DNA of 64,000 nucleotides from Sphingomonas sp. OK281 (GCF_900115295.1 NZ_FOVZ01000001.1:620001-684000), one strand, 5' to 3'. Positions 31,402-41,660 are shown, counted from the first letter of the stretch. Translations and numbers: made by a program. The notes: generated by a model from the sequence alone, not told the origin.

Positions 31402-32583
31402 ATGCTTGCCGGCCTATTATTTGCAATTCACGACGCCGACGATCGTCCCGATCGTCTGGCCGCGACGCTGCCGTTCAGTGGCGTCACGCTTATCGAATAC
31501 CAGGCGCGGTTGCTGATAGCGGCCGGGGTGTCGCAGGTGATCGTCGTCGTCGCGCGGATGACGCCGGAACTTCTCGGCGCGATCAACCGGATCGGACGAC
31601 GCGGCGTCAGCGTCGATACGGTGCGCTCCGCAACCGAAGCGGTGGAGAAACTTCACCCACTCGCCCGCGTGCTGATGCTCGGGGATGGGCTGGTCACGAC
31701 CGAGGCGATCGTCAAGGCAATGGCGGGCGAGGAGGGCGATTGCCTGCTCGTCGTGCCGGAGAGCGATGCGGGTCCGGGGTTCGAGCGTGTCGGCGGGCAG
31801 ATGGCCTGGGCCGGCGTCGCGCGCCTGAGTTCGAGGCGGATCGCCGAGGTGGCCGCGTTGCCGCAGGATTACGATCTCCAGTCGTCATTGTTGCGGTTGG
31901 CGGTGCAGTCGCGCGCGATCCATGTTCTGTTGCCGACCGATGCGGTGCGCGGTGGGCACGGGATCGAGCGTCAGGCGCGGACGCTGGAGGAACGCGGGCG
32001 TGCGGTGCTGATGACGATCGTGTCGGGGCGGCGCGGCTGGTTCGACCGGTTCGTGCTCGCGCCGATCGCGCGGCTCGCACTGCCGCTGCTGGTCGATCGT
32101 GGCGCAGCGGGAACGACCGTCGGCGCGGCTGGACTTGCGCTGGGCGCGGCCGGGCTGGTGACGATCGGCTTCGGGCTCTCGTCGGTCGGTCTCTTGGTCT
32201 CGTTGATCGGCTGTATCGCATTGGCGCTCGGCTCTGTCCTGAGCGGGCTGCGCGACGAGGAGCCGATGGCGCACGGCCAGACCTTGGCGATTGCCGGTGT
32301 CGTTGCCGCTGCGATCCTCGTCTTCGCGTTCTTCGTCAGCGGCTATGCGGGTGAGAACACGGCCTTGGCGATCGGCATAGCGCTCGTCGCGATCGGCGGG
32401 CTCGCGGAGCGCGCCATCGTCGAACGCGAACGCAGGCTCTGGTGGGGTAGTCCAGCGGCGTATCTGCTGGTCGTTGCGGTGTTTGCGCTGGTCGGGTTTC
32501 CGGTGTTCGGCCTGGGACTGACGGCCATTTATGCGACCGCTACGCTGGCGGCGGCAATAGAACGATTGCGTCGCACGCCTTAG
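31402..32583 (+). CDS. membrane protein with N-terminal nucleotidyltransferase-like domain
   Basis: 393 residues, not firmly recognised. Residues 1-200 look like a Rossmann-type GT-A/nucleotidyltransferase domain (LPFSGVTLIEYQARLLIAAGVSQVIVVVA is the usual second helix-strand pattern, but no N-terminal GxGxR-type loop is seen). Residues 212-390 contain about six TM helices, and the segment after FDRFVLAPIARLALPLLVDRG resembles the entry of CDP-alcohol phosphatidyltransferases. The diagnostic DGx2ARx8Gx3Dx3D motif is absent. It could be a degenerate relative of bifunctional IPCT/DIPP synthases. DUF2336 and kinase-like genes follow on the same strand. Confidence 0.65.
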   Translation: MLAGLLFAIHDADDRPDRLAATLPFSGVTLIEYQARLLIAAGVSQVIVVVARMTPELLGAINRIGRRGVSVDTVRSATEAVEKLHPLARVLMLGDGLVTTEAIVKAMAGEEGDCLLVVPESDAGPGFERVGGQMAWAGVARLSSRRIAEVAALPQDYDLQSSLLRLAVQSRAIHVLLPTDAVRGGHGIERQARTLEERGRAVLMTIVSGRRGWFDRFVLAPIARLALPLLVDRGAAGTTVGAAGLALGAAGLVTIGFGLSSVGLLVSLIGCIALALGSVLSGLRDEEPMAHGQTLAIAGVVAAAILVFAFFVSGYAGENTALAIGIALVAIGGLAERAIVERERRLWWGSPAAYLLVVAVFALVGFPVFGLGLTAIYATATLAAAIERLRRTP

Positions 32584-32618
32584 GCGGACCTTAACGTCCG
32601 GGGGCTAAGCAAGGGATC

Positions 32619-33713
32619 ATGTCGGTCGGCCCAACGATGCTTGACGCTATGCCGTCCTACGATCCGGTGACGCGAGCGGAGACCGCGCGTCTGCGAGCGG
32701 AAGCGCGGCTAGCGGGTACGATCGCCGATTTTTTCCTCGATGCGGATGCGCGGCTGGACGACCGGACGCGGCTTATGCTCGCGCATGTGCTGGGCGCGAT
32801 CGTCGGCGCGATCGAGTGGGATATCCGCCGTCATGCGGCGCGGCTGCTGGCAGGGGTCGGCTCGACGCGCGCGGGCGAGGCGATCCTCAAGGCGGGGGCG
32901 GGGGGCGTCGTCCAGCAGCTGACGCGCGCAGGGCTGCTCCGTGACGAGGATCTGATGGAAGAACTCATCGCCCGCGTCCGCCATGACCTGATCGCGGCGT
33001 CGTTGCCCGTCGAGGTGGCCGAACCCGAAGAGGCGAGCCTCCTCGTGCGGCTGGCGGGGGTACCGGACAGCATCGTGGCGTCGGCAGCCTCGGCCCTTCT
33101 CGCAGCGGAGAGCCGGCGGCGGGTCGCGAACGAGCTGGGATCGGCAGGCGGGAGCGAACTGCCGGCCGAACTGCATCACCGGCTGGTCTGGTGGGTCGCA
33201 GCGGCGATCCGCGACGGCTTGAACGCCGCGACACGTGAGAGCGACCGGGCGATCACCGAGGCAGCCGAGCGGAGCCTGGCGGCGCATGACGAGGGCGAAC
33301 AGCCCGCCGCGGTCGCGACGCGGCTGGCCAAGGCGCTGGACGCGCGGCCCAATGAGCTCGCCGCGGTGCTGGTCGAATCGATTGGTGATCGGCGGCTGTC
33401 GCTGTTCGTCGCGGTCCTCGCGCACGCGCTCGGCATCGCGTTCGATCAGGCGCGATCAATCACGCTCGAGCCGGACGGCGATCGGCTGTGGCTGGCGTTG
33501 CGTGCGCTCGATATGGATCGACCGACGATCGCGAGGATCGGGCTGGCGCTGTCCGAAGCCGATCCGCGGCGCGATATCGAGGCGTTTGCCGATGCGCTGG
33601 ATGCGATCGTGTCGATCGGCGTCGAGGATGCGCGGGCGTCGATCGCGCCGTTGGCACTGAACCGCGATTTTCGGATGGCGTTGCGCGCGCTGGCGCGTAC
33701 GGATCGGCGATGA
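32619..33713 (+). CDS. DUF2336 domain-containing protein
   Basis: 364-residue soluble, all-helical protein, Ala/Arg-rich, with repeated HEAT-like helix pairs (for example LAAVLVESIGDRRLSLFVAVLAH). This fits DUF2336, a family found mostly in Alphaproteobacteria, often near signalling and flagellar genes. There is no catalytic motif. The stop overlaps the ATG of the kinase-like gene (ATGA), so the two products are made together and may interact. ATG 32619 is used; in-frame ATGs at 32637 and 32649 are possible. Confidence 0.75.
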   Translation: MSVGPTMLDAMPSYDPVTRAETARLRAEARLAGTIADFFLDADARLDDRTRLMLAHVLGAIVGAIEWDIRRHAARLLAGVGSTRAGEAILKAGAGGVVQQLTRAGLLRDEDLMEELIARVRHDLIAASLPVEVAEPEEASLLVRLAGVPDSIVASAASALLAAESRRRVANELGSAGGSELPAELHHRLVWWVAAAIRDGLNAATRESDRAITEAAERSLAAHDEGEQPAAVATRLAKALDARPNELAAVLVESIGDRRLSLFVAVLAHALGIAFDQARSITLEPDGDRLWLALRALDMDRPTIARIGLALSEADPRRDIEAFADALDAIVSIGVEDARASIAPLALNRDFRMALRALARTDRR

Positions 33714-35089
33714 GCGTGTTCGACCCTTCGATCGAAAGTCCGATTGCGCACGCGATCGTCGCACCCGACGGTTCGCTGTCGTTCGCGGATCCGGCGCTGA
33801 TCGCCCTCAACCAGCGCGCGGGCGGGATGCGCGGTGCGCCGTTGGCGGTGCCGCAACTCGCGACGATCGCGCGGCTGGCGCGGCGGCTCGGGATCGTCGT
33901 GTCGCGCGGCGTGGTGGTCGCGGATGACGAGACCGACGTCGACCTCTGGGTGCGTGCGCAACCGGACGGCGAGAATGTGCGGCTGACGGTCAGCGGCTGG
34001 CGCGAGATCGCCGCGTGGCGTCCGACCCGGCCTGCGCCCGATGCCCAGAATGATTTCCTCGGCAGCGATACCGACTGGCGATGGGAGACCGATTCCGCAC
34101 TGCGGTTGACGTTCGTGACGCTCGACGCGGGGCCGAAGCACGGCTTCGATGCCTTCGCGCTGCTGGGCCAGCCGCTGACCGCGATGTTCTCGCTTGATGC
34201 GGGCTCCGACGGCACGTTGCCGATCCTCGATTCGCTGGCACGTCGGCGTGCGATGACCGCACAACCTGCGCGACTGCGGAGTTCGGGGCGTGCGGTAACG
34301 CTCACGGCGAACGTCCGCCATGACGCCGCAGGCGACTTTGCCGGGTTCGTCGGCGCGGCGCGGATGGTCGCTGAGGACGTCTCACCGCCGGTTGAAACCG
34401 CGACGCTGTCGCCGACCTTCACGAGCGGGCTCGACAAGGCGTTGCGGATCCCGCTCGCGCGGATCGTCGCCAATGCCGACAGCATCAACGCGCAGGCCGA
34501 TGGCCCGGTGCAGCATGATTATGCCGACTATGCCGCGGATATCGCCAGCGCGGGACGGCATCTGCTCGAACTGGTCGACGACCTTGTCGATCTCCAGGCG
34601 GTCGAGCGTCCAGACTTCGCGCTGGCACCCGAGCCGATCGACCTCGCCGACGTCGCCCGCCGCGCCGCAGGTTTGCTGACCGTACGCGCGAGCAATGCCG
34701 AGGTGACGATCGTGCGGCCGGCGATGGACGCCCGCGTGCCGGCACTCGGTGATTTCCGGCGTGTGCTGCAGATCCTCGTCAATCTGGTCGGCAACGCGGT
34801 GCGCTATTCCCCCGCTGTGTCGCATGTCACGGTGTCGGTGGAGCGGTCCGAAACGCAGGCGATCCTCGTCGTCGCGGATCAGGGCAAGGGCGTCGCACCC
34901 GAGGATCAGATCCGGATTTTCGAGAAGTTCGAGCGGGTCGATCCGTCGGAAGCCGGCGGCAATGGCCTCGGCCTGTACATCGCACGGCGCTTGGCGCGGG
35001 CGATGCAGGGGGATCTCACGATCGAGAGCGCGCCCGGCGAAGGCGCACGGTTCGTGCTGACCTTACCGGCGGATCCGGCGCGCCACTAG
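33710..35089 (+). CDS. PAS/histidine-kinase-like protein lacking the phospho-acceptor histidine
   Basis: 459 residues, no TM segment. Residues about 115-225 form a PAS-like region (TDWRWETDSALRLTFVT, ALLGQPLTAMF). The dimerisation helix reads DKALRIPLARIV where kinases have H-E-L-R-T-P-L, putting Lys243 at the histidine position. The ATPase domain is intact: N box NLVGNAVRYSP (Asn362), G1 DQGKGV (Asp390), F box FEKFERVD, and G2 GGNGLGLYIARRLA. It probably binds ATP but cannot autophosphorylate in the usual way, recalling DivL, which has Tyr there. It is coupled to the DUF2336 gene. The 3' end overlaps the opposite small membrane gene by 27 bases. Confidence 0.85.
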   Translation: MSVFDPSIESPIAHAIVAPDGSLSFADPALIALNQRAGGMRGAPLAVPQLATIARLARRLGIVVSRGVVVADDETDVDLWVRAQPDGENVRLTVSGWREIAAWRPTRPAPDAQNDFLGSDTDWRWETDSALRLTFVTLDAGPKHGFDAFALLGQPLTAMFSLDAGSDGTLPILDSLARRRAMTAQPARLRSSGRAVTLTANVRHDAAGDFAGFVGAARMVAEDVSPPVETATLSPTFTSGLDKALRIPLARIVANADSINAQADGPVQHDYADYAADIASAGRHLLELVDDLVDLQAVERPDFALAPEPIDLADVARRAAGLLTVRASNAEVTIVRPAMDARVPALGDFRRVLQILVNLVGNAVRYSPAVSHVTVSVERSETQAILVVADQGKGVAPEDQIRIFEKFERVDPSEAGGNGLGLYIARRLARAMQGDLTIESAPGEGARFVLTLPADPARH

Positions 35090-35266
35090 GATCAGCGCGA
35101 GGCCGAACGCGGCGAGGAATGCGCCGCGATCCGCCCATGGCCGCTGGTCGAGCATGAAGCTCGACTGCGGCCAGTGGACGTAACCGAGCCCCTGACCGAT
35201 CCAGAGCAGACCCATCAGCGCGCAGAGTACGCCGACGACCATCAGGATCGGCCGGAGCGTCTTCAT
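35063..35266 (-). CDS. 67-residue two-TM membrane protein
   Basis: Two hydrophobic helices (residues about 6-28 and 48-63), separated by a short loop with WPQSSFMLDQRPWADRG and ending in basic ARRIRR, which places the C-terminus inside. It begins within the gltA stop (TGATG), so it is coupled to gltA on the minus strand. It looks like a conserved small inner-membrane protein; the function is unknown. The 3' end overlaps the convergent kinase-like gene. Confidence 0.75.
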   Translation of the reverse strand: MKTLRPILMVVGVLCALMGLLWIGQGLGYVHWPQSSFMLDQRPWADRGAFLAAFGLALILVARRIRR

Positions 35267-36549
35267 CAGCGTGACGCCATCGGGACGTAGTCACGCGCGG
35301 TCGGGCCGCTGTAGAGCTGGCGCGGACGGCCGATCTTCTGGTCAGGATCGGTGATCATCTCGTTCCACTGCGCGACCCAGCCGACGGTGCGGGCGAGCGC
35401 GAAGAGGACGGTGAACATCGAGGTCGGGAAGCCGATCGCCGACAGGATCACGCCCGAATAGAAATCGACGTTCGGGAACAGCTTCTTCTCGATGAAGTAC
35501 GGATCGCTGAGCGCCAGACGCTCGAGCTCGATCGCGACGTCGAACACGGGGTCGGTGACGCCCAGCTCGCCGAGCACTTCCTTGACGGTCGTCTGCATGA
35601 CCGCCGCGCGCGGATCGTAGTTCTTGTAGACGCGGTGACCGAAGCCCATCAGGCGGAAGGGATCGTTCTTGTCCTTGGCGCGCGCGATGTACTCGGGGAT
35701 GCGGTCGACGGTGCCGATCTCGTGCAGCATGTTGAGCGCGGCTTCGTTCGCGCCGCCATGCGCGGGGCCCCACAGGCAGGCGATGCCCGCCGCGATGCAC
35801 GCGAACGGATTGGCGCCCGATGAACCGGCGAGACGGACGGTCGAGGTCGACGCGTTCTGCTCGTGATCGGCGTGGAGGATGAAGATGCGGTCCATCGCCT
35901 TTTCGACGATCGGGTTCACGACGTACTTCTCGGCGGGTACGCCGAACGTCATCTTCAGGAAATTGCCGGTGTAGCTCAGCGTGTTGTCCGGATAGACGAA
36001 CGGCTGACCGACGCTGTACTTGTACGCCATCGCGGCGATCGTCGGCATCTTCGCGATCAGGCGATGCGACGCGATGACGCGCTGCGCAGGATCATGGATG
36101 TCGGTCGAATCATGATAGAAGGCCGACAGCGCGCCGACGACGCCGCACAGGATCGCCATCGGATGCGCGTCGCGGCGGAAGCCACGGAAGAACTGCGCGA
36201 GCTGCTCGTGCACCATCGTGTGGCGCGTGATCGTGTTGGAAAAGTTCGCCAGCTCGTCTTCGCTCGGCAGTTCGCCGTTGAGCAGGAGGTACGCGACTTC
36301 CATGAAGTTCGACTGCTCGGCCAGCTCGCCGATCGTGTAGCCACGGTGCAGCAGCGTGCCCGCGTCACCATCGATATAGGTCAGCTTCGACTGGCACGAC
36401 GCCGTCGAGGTGAAGCCCGGATCATAGGTGAAATTGTCCGTCTGCGCGTACAGCTTGCGGATATCGATGACATCGGGTCCGACCGTACCGGACATCACCG
36501 GATACTCGAAATCCTTGCCGTCGACCTTGAGGGTTGCGGTCTCGCTCAT
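35266..36549 (-). CDS. gltA: citrate synthase
   Basis: 427-residue type II (hexameric, NADH-sensitive type) citrate synthase condensing oxaloacetate and acetyl-CoA. Active-site regions are [29 protein letters not shown] and [15 protein letters not shown], with the catalytic Asp in the C-terminal NVDFYSG. ATG 36549 has AAGGA upstream; a longer reading to 36639 adds residues unlike the family. It follows gltX by 25 bases on the same strand and is coupled to a small membrane protein gene. Confidence 0.97.
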   Translation of the reverse strand: MSETATLKVDGKDFEYPVMSGTVGPDVIDIRKLYAQTDNFTYDPGFTSTASCQSKLTYIDGDAGTLLHRGYTIGELAEQSNFMEVAYLLLNGELPSEDELANFSNTITRHTMVHEQLAQFFRGFRRDAHPMAILCGVVGALSAFYHDSTDIHDPAQRVIASHRLIAKMPTIAAMAYKYSVGQPFVYPDNTLSYTGNFLKMTFGVPAEKYVVNPIVEKAMDRIFILHADHEQNASTSTVRLAGSSGANPFACIAAGIACLWGPAHGGANEAALNMLHEIGTVDRIPEYIARAKDKNDPFRLMGFGHRVYKNYDPRAAVMQTTVKEVLGELGVTDPVFDVAIELERLALSDPYFIEKKLFPNVDFYSGVILSAIGFPTSMFTVLFALARTVGWVAQWNEMITDPDQKIGRPRQLYSGPTARDYVPMASR

Positions 36550-36574
36550 GCTTGTATCCTTCCTCGAAATCTTA

Positions 36575-38005
36575 TCAGCTAGCCATCCGGTCGGCGATCC
36601 GTCCCAGGCTCTCGTCGCGCCCGAGCAGATCGAGCACATCGAAGATCCCCGGCGACGTCTTGCGTCCCGTCAGCGCGGCGCGAAGCGGCTGTGCGACCTG
36701 GCCGAGCTTGACGCCCCGCGCTTCGGCCACGCGCCGTACCGCGCCTTCGAGCGCCTCCGTATCCCACGTGGCGAGCGCGTCAAGTTCGGCATGGACATTG
36801 ACCAAAATCGCACTCGCTTCACCCTGCAAAAGGCTCGCCGCGGCGTCATCCATCGCCAGAGGGCGCTGGCTGAACAGGAAGTTCGATCCTTCGGCCAGCT
36901 CGTTCAGGTTTGCGGCACGCGGCTTCAGGACGGGCATCGCGCGAGTCAGAAGATCGAGTCCGCCGCTCGGCAGGTCGTGACCGAGGCGATCGGCGGCAAG
37001 CTGCGCAAGGCGCGCGTCGTCGGCTTCGCGGATGTAGTGGCCATTGAGGTTCTCGAGCTTCTTCAGGTCGAAGCGCGAGGGCGACTTGCCGACGCCCGAC
37101 AGGTCGAACCACTCGACTGCCTGTTCGCGGCTGATGATCTCGTCGTCGCCATGGCCCCAGCCGAGCCGGAGCAGGTAATTGTCGAACGCTTCGGGCAGGA
37201 TACCCATCTCGTCGCGGTACGCTTCGATGCCGACCGCGCCGTGACGCTTCGACAGCTTGGCGCCGTCGGGGCCGTGGATCAGCGGGATGTGCGCGTAGAT
37301 CGGCTCGGGCCAGCCCATCGCGCGGTAGATCGGCAGCTGCCGGAACGCGTTGTTGAGGTGATCGTCGCCGCGGATGACGTGCGTGACGCCCATGTCGTGA
37401 TCGTCGACGACGACCGCGAGCATGTAGGTCGGCGTGCCGTCGGAGCGGAGCAGGACGAGGTCGTCGATCTCCTCGTTCTTGACCGTAACGGCGCCTTGAA
37501 CGCGGTCCTCGATCGTGACGGCACCTTCCTGCGGCGCGCGCAGGCGGACGACATGGGGAAGGCTCGGCGCTTCGCTTTCCGGGCGATCGCGCCACGGGCT
37601 GCGGATGCGGAGCGGCTTCTTCGCGGCCTGCGCTTCGGCGCGCATCGCGGCGATCTCGTCGTTGGTCATGTAGCAGCGATACGCATGGCCCTTCGCGACC
37701 ATTTCGTGCGCGACCTGCGCGTGGCGTTCGGCGCCCGAGAACTGCATGACGACGTCGCCGTCCCAGTCGAGCCCGAGCCAGCGCATTCCGTCGATGATCG
37801 CGTCGATCGCCGGCTGGGTCGAGCGGACCCGGTCGGTATCCTCTATCCGCAGCAGGAATTTACCCCCGTTTGCTTTTGCGAACAGCCAGTTGAACAGCGC
37901 CGTGCGCGCGCCGCCAAGATGCAGGAACCCCGTCGGCGACGGAGCGAAACGGGTAACGACGGGTGCGGCCGAAGCGGCGGTGCCCGTATCAGATATTGCG
38001 CCCAA
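36575..38005 (-). CDS. gltX: glutamyl-tRNA synthetase
   Basis: About 476-residue class I aminoacyl-tRNA synthetase charging tRNA with glutamate. The HIGH-type motif [12 protein letters not shown] near residue 23 and the KMSKS-type motif KLSKRHG near residue 250 are present, with RIEDTD in between. The start is likely TTG 38005, preceded by GGGAG nine bases upstream, which gives the normal length. An ATG at 38095 would run into the divergent comEC gene. Only 39 bases separate the two start codons. Confidence 0.93.
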   Translation of the reverse strand: MGAISDTGTAASAAPVVTRFAPSPTGFLHLGGARTALFNWLFAKANGGKFLLRIEDTDRVRSTQPAIDAIIDGMRWLGLDWDGDVVMQFSGAERHAQVAHEMVAKGHAYRCYMTNDEIAAMRAEAQAAKKPLRIRSPWRDRPESEAPSLPHVVRLRAPQEGAVTIEDRVQGAVTVKNEEIDDLVLLRSDGTPTYMLAVVVDDHDMGVTHVIRGDDHLNNAFRQLPIYRAMGWPEPIYAHIPLIHGPDGAKLSKRHGAVGIEAYRDEMGILPEAFDNYLLRLGWGHGDDEIISREQAVEWFDLSGVGKSPSRFDLKKLENLNGHYIREADDARLAQLAADRLGHDLPSGGLDLLTRAMPVLKPRAANLNELAEGSNFLFSQRPLAMDDAAASLLQGEASAILVNVHAELDALATWDTEALEGAVRRVAEARGVKLGQVAQPLRAALTGRKTSPGIFDVLDLLGRDESLGRIADRMAS

Positions 38006-38044
38006 CCGCGGGTGCTCCCAGACTGATGAAATGATGGAGAAACG

Positions 38045-40279
38045 ATGGCCATGATAGCCGTCGCCGCCCCTAGCATGCGTCCTTGGCGGCGACAAATGGG
38101 CGTGCCGCGATGGGGGGCTGCCGTCGGGCTTGCCGTGGAACGCTGGATGGAGGCTGAGCGCGACCAGCTGGTGTTGTGGCTGCCGGTGATGCTGGGCGGT
38201 GGAATCGCGTTGTGGTTCGCGCTGCCGGACCCGGCGGCGTGGTGCGTGGCGATACTGCTGCTGGTGGCGAGCGGGTTGGCGTGGCTGGCGGTGGGGCAGG
38301 GTGGCCGTGCGGCGCGGTCGCTGGCGATCGGGCTACTGACGACGGCGTTAGGGCTTGGGCTGATCTGGGCGCGATCGGAATCGGTGGCGCGACCAGTGCT
38401 GAGCGGACCGACGATAGCGAGTTTCTCGGCGAAGGTAGAGGCGATCGAGCCGTTGGTCGCGCGAAAGCTTGTCCGGCTGACGCTGCTGCCGATTGGGAAA
38501 GGCGCCGAGACCGACGGGCAACCGATCGCCTTGCCATACCGCGTCCGCGTCAATCTTGCTGAAGCTGATGCGCCCAAGTTGCTGGGAACGGGAGCGATCG
38601 TGCAACTGCGGGCCCGGCTGATGCCGCCGCCGCTGCCCGCGGTGCCGGGAGCGTACGACTTCGCGCGGGTCGCGTGGTTTGGCGGGATCGGTGCGACAGG
38701 AAGAGGTTTCGCGCCGGTGGTCGTGACGACGCCGAGCGATTCGGGTGCCGGCATCCGAATCGCGCTGTCGCACCACATCGTATCGCGACTGGAGGGGAGC
38801 GCGGGCGGTATCGCCGCAGCGCTCGCAACCGGTGACGTCGGCGCGATCAGCGAAGAGGATTCGGAGGCGATGCGCCGCGCGGGACTCGCGCATCTGCTGT
38901 CGGTGAGCGGATTGCATATTACGGCTGCGGTGGCGGCGACGATGCTGATCGTGTTGCGGCTGCTGGCGCTAAGTCCATGGCTGGCCTTGCACGCGCGACT
39001 GCCGTTGATTGCCGCACTGGCCGGGGCGGCGGCGGCGATCGGCTATACGTTGTTGACCGGGAGTCAGGTTCCAACGATCCGGTCGTGCGTCGCCGCGCTG
39101 CTCGTGCTGGCGGCGCTCGCAATGGGGCGTGAAGCGATGACCTTGCGCCTCGTCGCGGCGGGGGCGGCGTGCGTTATGCTCGTGCTGCCCGAATCAGCGG
39201 CGGGGCCGAGCTTCCAACTTTCGTTCGCGGCGATCACCGCGATCATGGCGCTGCACGAGCATCCAGCGATCCGGGCGTTCTTCGGACCGCATGACGAAGG
39301 ACGCGGACGCAAACTCGCGCGCGGTATCGTGTCGCTGTTACTGACAGGGCTACTGGTCGAACTCGCGCTGATGCCGATTGCGGTGTATCATTTCCACAAG
39401 GCCGGACTGTACGGCGCGTTCGCCAACATCATCGCGATCCCGCTGACGACCTTCGTCGTGATGCCGCTTGAAGCGCTGGCATTGTTGCTCGATACGGGCG
39501 GTCTCGGCGCGCCGATCTGGTGGCTGGTGCAGCGGTCGCTCGATGCGCTGCTGTGGCTCGCGCATATCGTCGCCAGCGCGCCAGGATCGGTGCGGTCCTT
39601 GCCTGCGATGCCGACGGCAGCGTTCGCGCTGATGATCTTCGGTGGCATATGGATCGCCTTGTGGCGGACGCGGTGGCGGCGGCTCGGACTGGTACCCCTG
39701 GCAGCCGGCGCAGCCTGGGCGCTGATGACGCCGGCGCCGGACGTTCTAGTGACCGGCGACGGGCGCCATGTCGCGGTGCGGACGGCGGCAGGACTCGCGA
39801 TGCTGCGTGATAGGGCGGGCGACTATACGCGTGATATGCTGGCCGAGAACGGCGGGGTGGATGGCGAGCCGCTGTTGCTCGCGGACCAACCCGACGCGCG
39901 GTGCAGTCGCGATCTGTGCGTCACCGATATCGCCGCAGGGGGACGTATGTGGCGGGTCCTTGCGACGCGCAGCGCTTATATGGTCCCGATCACTGAATTG
40001 ATTGTCGCCTGTCGGAGCGCCGACGTCGTCGTTAGCGAGCGGGGTCTGCCGAAGCGGTGCGTACCGCGGTGGCTGAGACTGGATCGGCGCGTTCTGCGGC
40101 GGACGGGCGGCGTCGCGCTGACCTTGGGAACGGGGACGGTCGTGACGATACTCAACGCGGGCGACCGCCACCCCTGGCGCGATCCGCCGATCCTCGAACG
40201 CACTCCGTATTCGTTCAAGCCGCAGCAGGGCGCGTTTCGGGGCTCAGCATCGGCGTTTCGAGCACATGGGAGACGCTGA
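38045..40279 (+). CDS. comEC: ComEC/Rec2-type competence protein
   Basis: 744-residue polytopic membrane protein of the DNA-uptake channel family. The DUF4131-like N-terminal part (about 1-200) has early TM helices and a soluble OB-like region. The Competence domain (about 245-540) holds [14 protein letters not shown] and many TM helices. The C-terminal portion is beta-lactamase-like in position but lacks the HxHxDH metal motif, so the nuclease-like part appears degenerate, as in many Alphaproteobacteria. It is divergent from gltX. Whether the cell is transformable is unknown. Confidence 0.9.
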   Translation: MAMIAVAAPSMRPWRRQMGVPRWGAAVGLAVERWMEAERDQLVLWLPVMLGGGIALWFALPDPAAWCVAILLLVASGLAWLAVGQGGRAARSLAIGLLTTALGLGLIWARSESVARPVLSGPTIASFSAKVEAIEPLVARKLVRLTLLPIGKGAETDGQPIALPYRVRVNLAEADAPKLLGTGAIVQLRARLMPPPLPAVPGAYDFARVAWFGGIGATGRGFAPVVVTTPSDSGAGIRIALSHHIVSRLEGSAGGIAAALATGDVGAISEEDSEAMRRAGLAHLLSVSGLHITAAVAATMLIVLRLLALSPWLALHARLPLIAALAGAAAAIGYTLLTGSQVPTIRSCVAALLVLAALAMGREAMTLRLVAAGAACVMLVLPESAAGPSFQLSFAAITAIMALHEHPAIRAFFGPHDEGRGRKLARGIVSLLLTGLLVELALMPIAVYHFHKAGLYGAFANIIAIPLTTFVVMPLEALALLLDTGGLGAPIWWLVQRSLDALLWLAHIVASAPGSVRSLPAMPTAAFALMIFGGIWIALWRTRWRRLGLVPLAAGAAWALMTPAPDVLVTGDGRHVAVRTAAGLAMLRDRAGDYTRDMLAENGGVDGEPLLLADQPDARCSRDLCVTDIAAGGRMWRVLATRSAYMVPITELIVACRSADVVVSERGLPKRCVPRWLRLDRRVLRRTGGVALTLGTGTVVTILNAGDRHPWRDPPILERTPYSFKPQQGAFRGSASAFRAHGRR

Positions 40280-40473
40280 CGCGTAAAATTGATCACGCGA
40301 AGGCGCTAAGGTGGTGCGATTCGGCAGACCGCGGCCATTCAATAAACGAGAGCGTCATGTCGGCTTCCTCGGTGCCCGGGAAGAAGGGTAGGCTGGTCCA
40401 GACACAACCGCTTTGCGCCTTCGCGTGAACACAATCGTCCGTAGCCGTAGGCAATTATAGTGAGATTAAAGTT

Positions 40474-40675
40474 CACGCGGAGACGCGGAGCCGCGGAGAA
40501 GTCTTGCAGGGCAGAGTAAATTTGGCGCGCGATTGTCTGGGTCTCATCCCGAAGGCGTTTGGCGCAGCGGCGTAATTCGTTGAGCGGAACATCTCAGCGT
40601 CTCCGCGCCAACTAATCTTCTGCTGCATCGAGGGGCGTCGACGAGATGTTCGCGCAGAGGCGCGGAGGCGCTGAG
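40474..40675. repeat. CGCGGAG-type dispersed repeats
   Basis: A stretch near 40474-40500 (TTCACGCGGAGACGCGGAG) and an inverted pair 40593-40608 (CTCAGCGTCTCCGCGC) with 40660-40675 (GCGCGGAGGCGCTGAG) share the same core. The pair can form a 16-bp stem with one mismatch over a 51-base loop. Confidence 0.7.
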
Positions 40676-40900
40676 ATTATCTCTTTTTTTTGCCTAGAGC
40701 GGCGTTTTGTAATGGAATGCGGATCGTCTTCCGAACGCCATGCCGCATCAAGAATAGACGTCCATCCTCACAGAATTCTGCAAGAACGGCATCAACACAC
40801 CTGCGTCAGCGTCAACGCTAATGAGCAATTGCCGGCCTTGCCGAACAGTTCTGGCACCCGTTTTCGGACAAATGGGGGCTTTGTCGTACCGTCCGACATA

Positions 40901-40933
40901 CGGCCTCGTCGGCGCGATTAGAGAACGAGGCCG
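40901..40933 (-). terminator. hairpin downstream of lexA, possible terminator
   Basis: Perfect 9-bp stem CGGCCTCGT (40901-40909) with ACGAGGCCG (40925-40933), 15-base loop, 36 bases past the lexA stop on the minus strand. There is no T-run, so intrinsic termination is uncertain. Confidence 0.45.
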
Positions 40934-40969
40934 AAGCGCCGGGCAACCACATCGGCTGCCCTCCGCGGC

Positions 40970-41644
40970 TCAGTCGTAGCGGCGGAGGATGCCGGAGAGT
41001 TTGCCTTGGACGCGGACTTGGGCGGGGGCGTAGCGTTGGGGGTCGTAGGCTCGGTTTGCCGGGTCGAGGCGGACCATGGCGCCTTCGCGGCGGAAGTATT
41101 TTAGGGTGGCTTCGCTGTCTTCGATCAGCGCTACGACGATCTCGCCGTCTCGCGCCGTTTCGGTGCGGCGGATCAGGGCGTAGTCGCCATCGAGGATGCC
41201 GGCTTCGACCATCGAGTCGCCCGAGACTTCGAGAGCGTAGTGTTCGCCCGTCCCGAGCAGTGCGGCGGGGACGGTCAGCATGGTGCTGCCTTCGAACGCT
41301 TCGATCGGAACGCCGGCGGCGATGCGGCCGTGGAGGGGAATCTCGATGACGTCGTTGGCCGGTTGTGGCGTTGCGGCGGCGGGGGCTGCCTTGACGTTCG
41401 ATGGCTTGGACGGCGTCTTCTTTTCCGGGCGCTCGGGCATGCGCAGCACTTCGAGCGCGCGCGCGCGGTTCGGTAGGCGGCGGATGAAGTTGCGCTCCTC
41501 GAGCGCGCTGATCAGACGGTGGACGCCCGACTTCGACTTGAGGTCGAGTGCGTCCTTCATCTCCTCGAACGACGGCGAGACGCCGGTATCGTTGAGGCGA
41601 TCATTGATGAAGCAGACGAGTTCGTGCTGCTTGCGCGTGAGCAT
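40970..41644 (-). CDS. lexA: LexA repressor
   Basis: 224-residue SOS repressor and self-cleaving serine peptidase. The winged-helix DNA-binding domain (1-65) begins [17 protein letters not shown]. After a Pro/Ala/Lys linker (about 70-95) comes the S24 domain with the cleavage bond Ala110-Gly111 (RIAAGVPI), Ser144 (SGDSM) and Lys182 (TLKYF). Three GTTC half-sites spaced at 11 bases lie just upstream, so it represses itself. It is downstream of moeA on the same strand, 68 bases apart. Confidence 0.97.
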   Translation of the reverse strand: MLTRKQHELVCFINDRLNDTGVSPSFEEMKDALDLKSKSGVHRLISALEERNFIRRLPNRARALEVLRMPERPEKKTPSKPSNVKAAPAAATPQPANDVIEIPLHGRIAAGVPIEAFEGSTMLTVPAALLGTGEHYALEVSGDSMVEAGILDGDYALIRRTETARDGEIVVALIEDSEATLKYFRREGAMVRLDPANRAYDPQRYAPAQVRVQGKLSGILRRYD

Positions 41645-41660
41645 GGCGGTTCTCCGTCCG

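Larger units (their letters stand above)
40280..40969. other. 690-base intergenic region between comEC and lexA
   Basis: No convincing gene. The first 400 bases contain dispersed repeats of the CGCGGAG/CTCCGCG type (separate entry), ending near a run of eight T (about 40682-40690). The remainder (40690-40900) shows no recognisable structure. A hairpin at 40901-40933 lies just past lexA. A 91-codon frame at 40646-40921 has no family features and is judged spurious. Confidence 0.6.

Noticed and set aside
40646..40921. 91-codon open frame between comEC and lexA
   Set aside because: Begins inside a repeat, has no ribosome site and an amino-acid composition unlike its neighbours.
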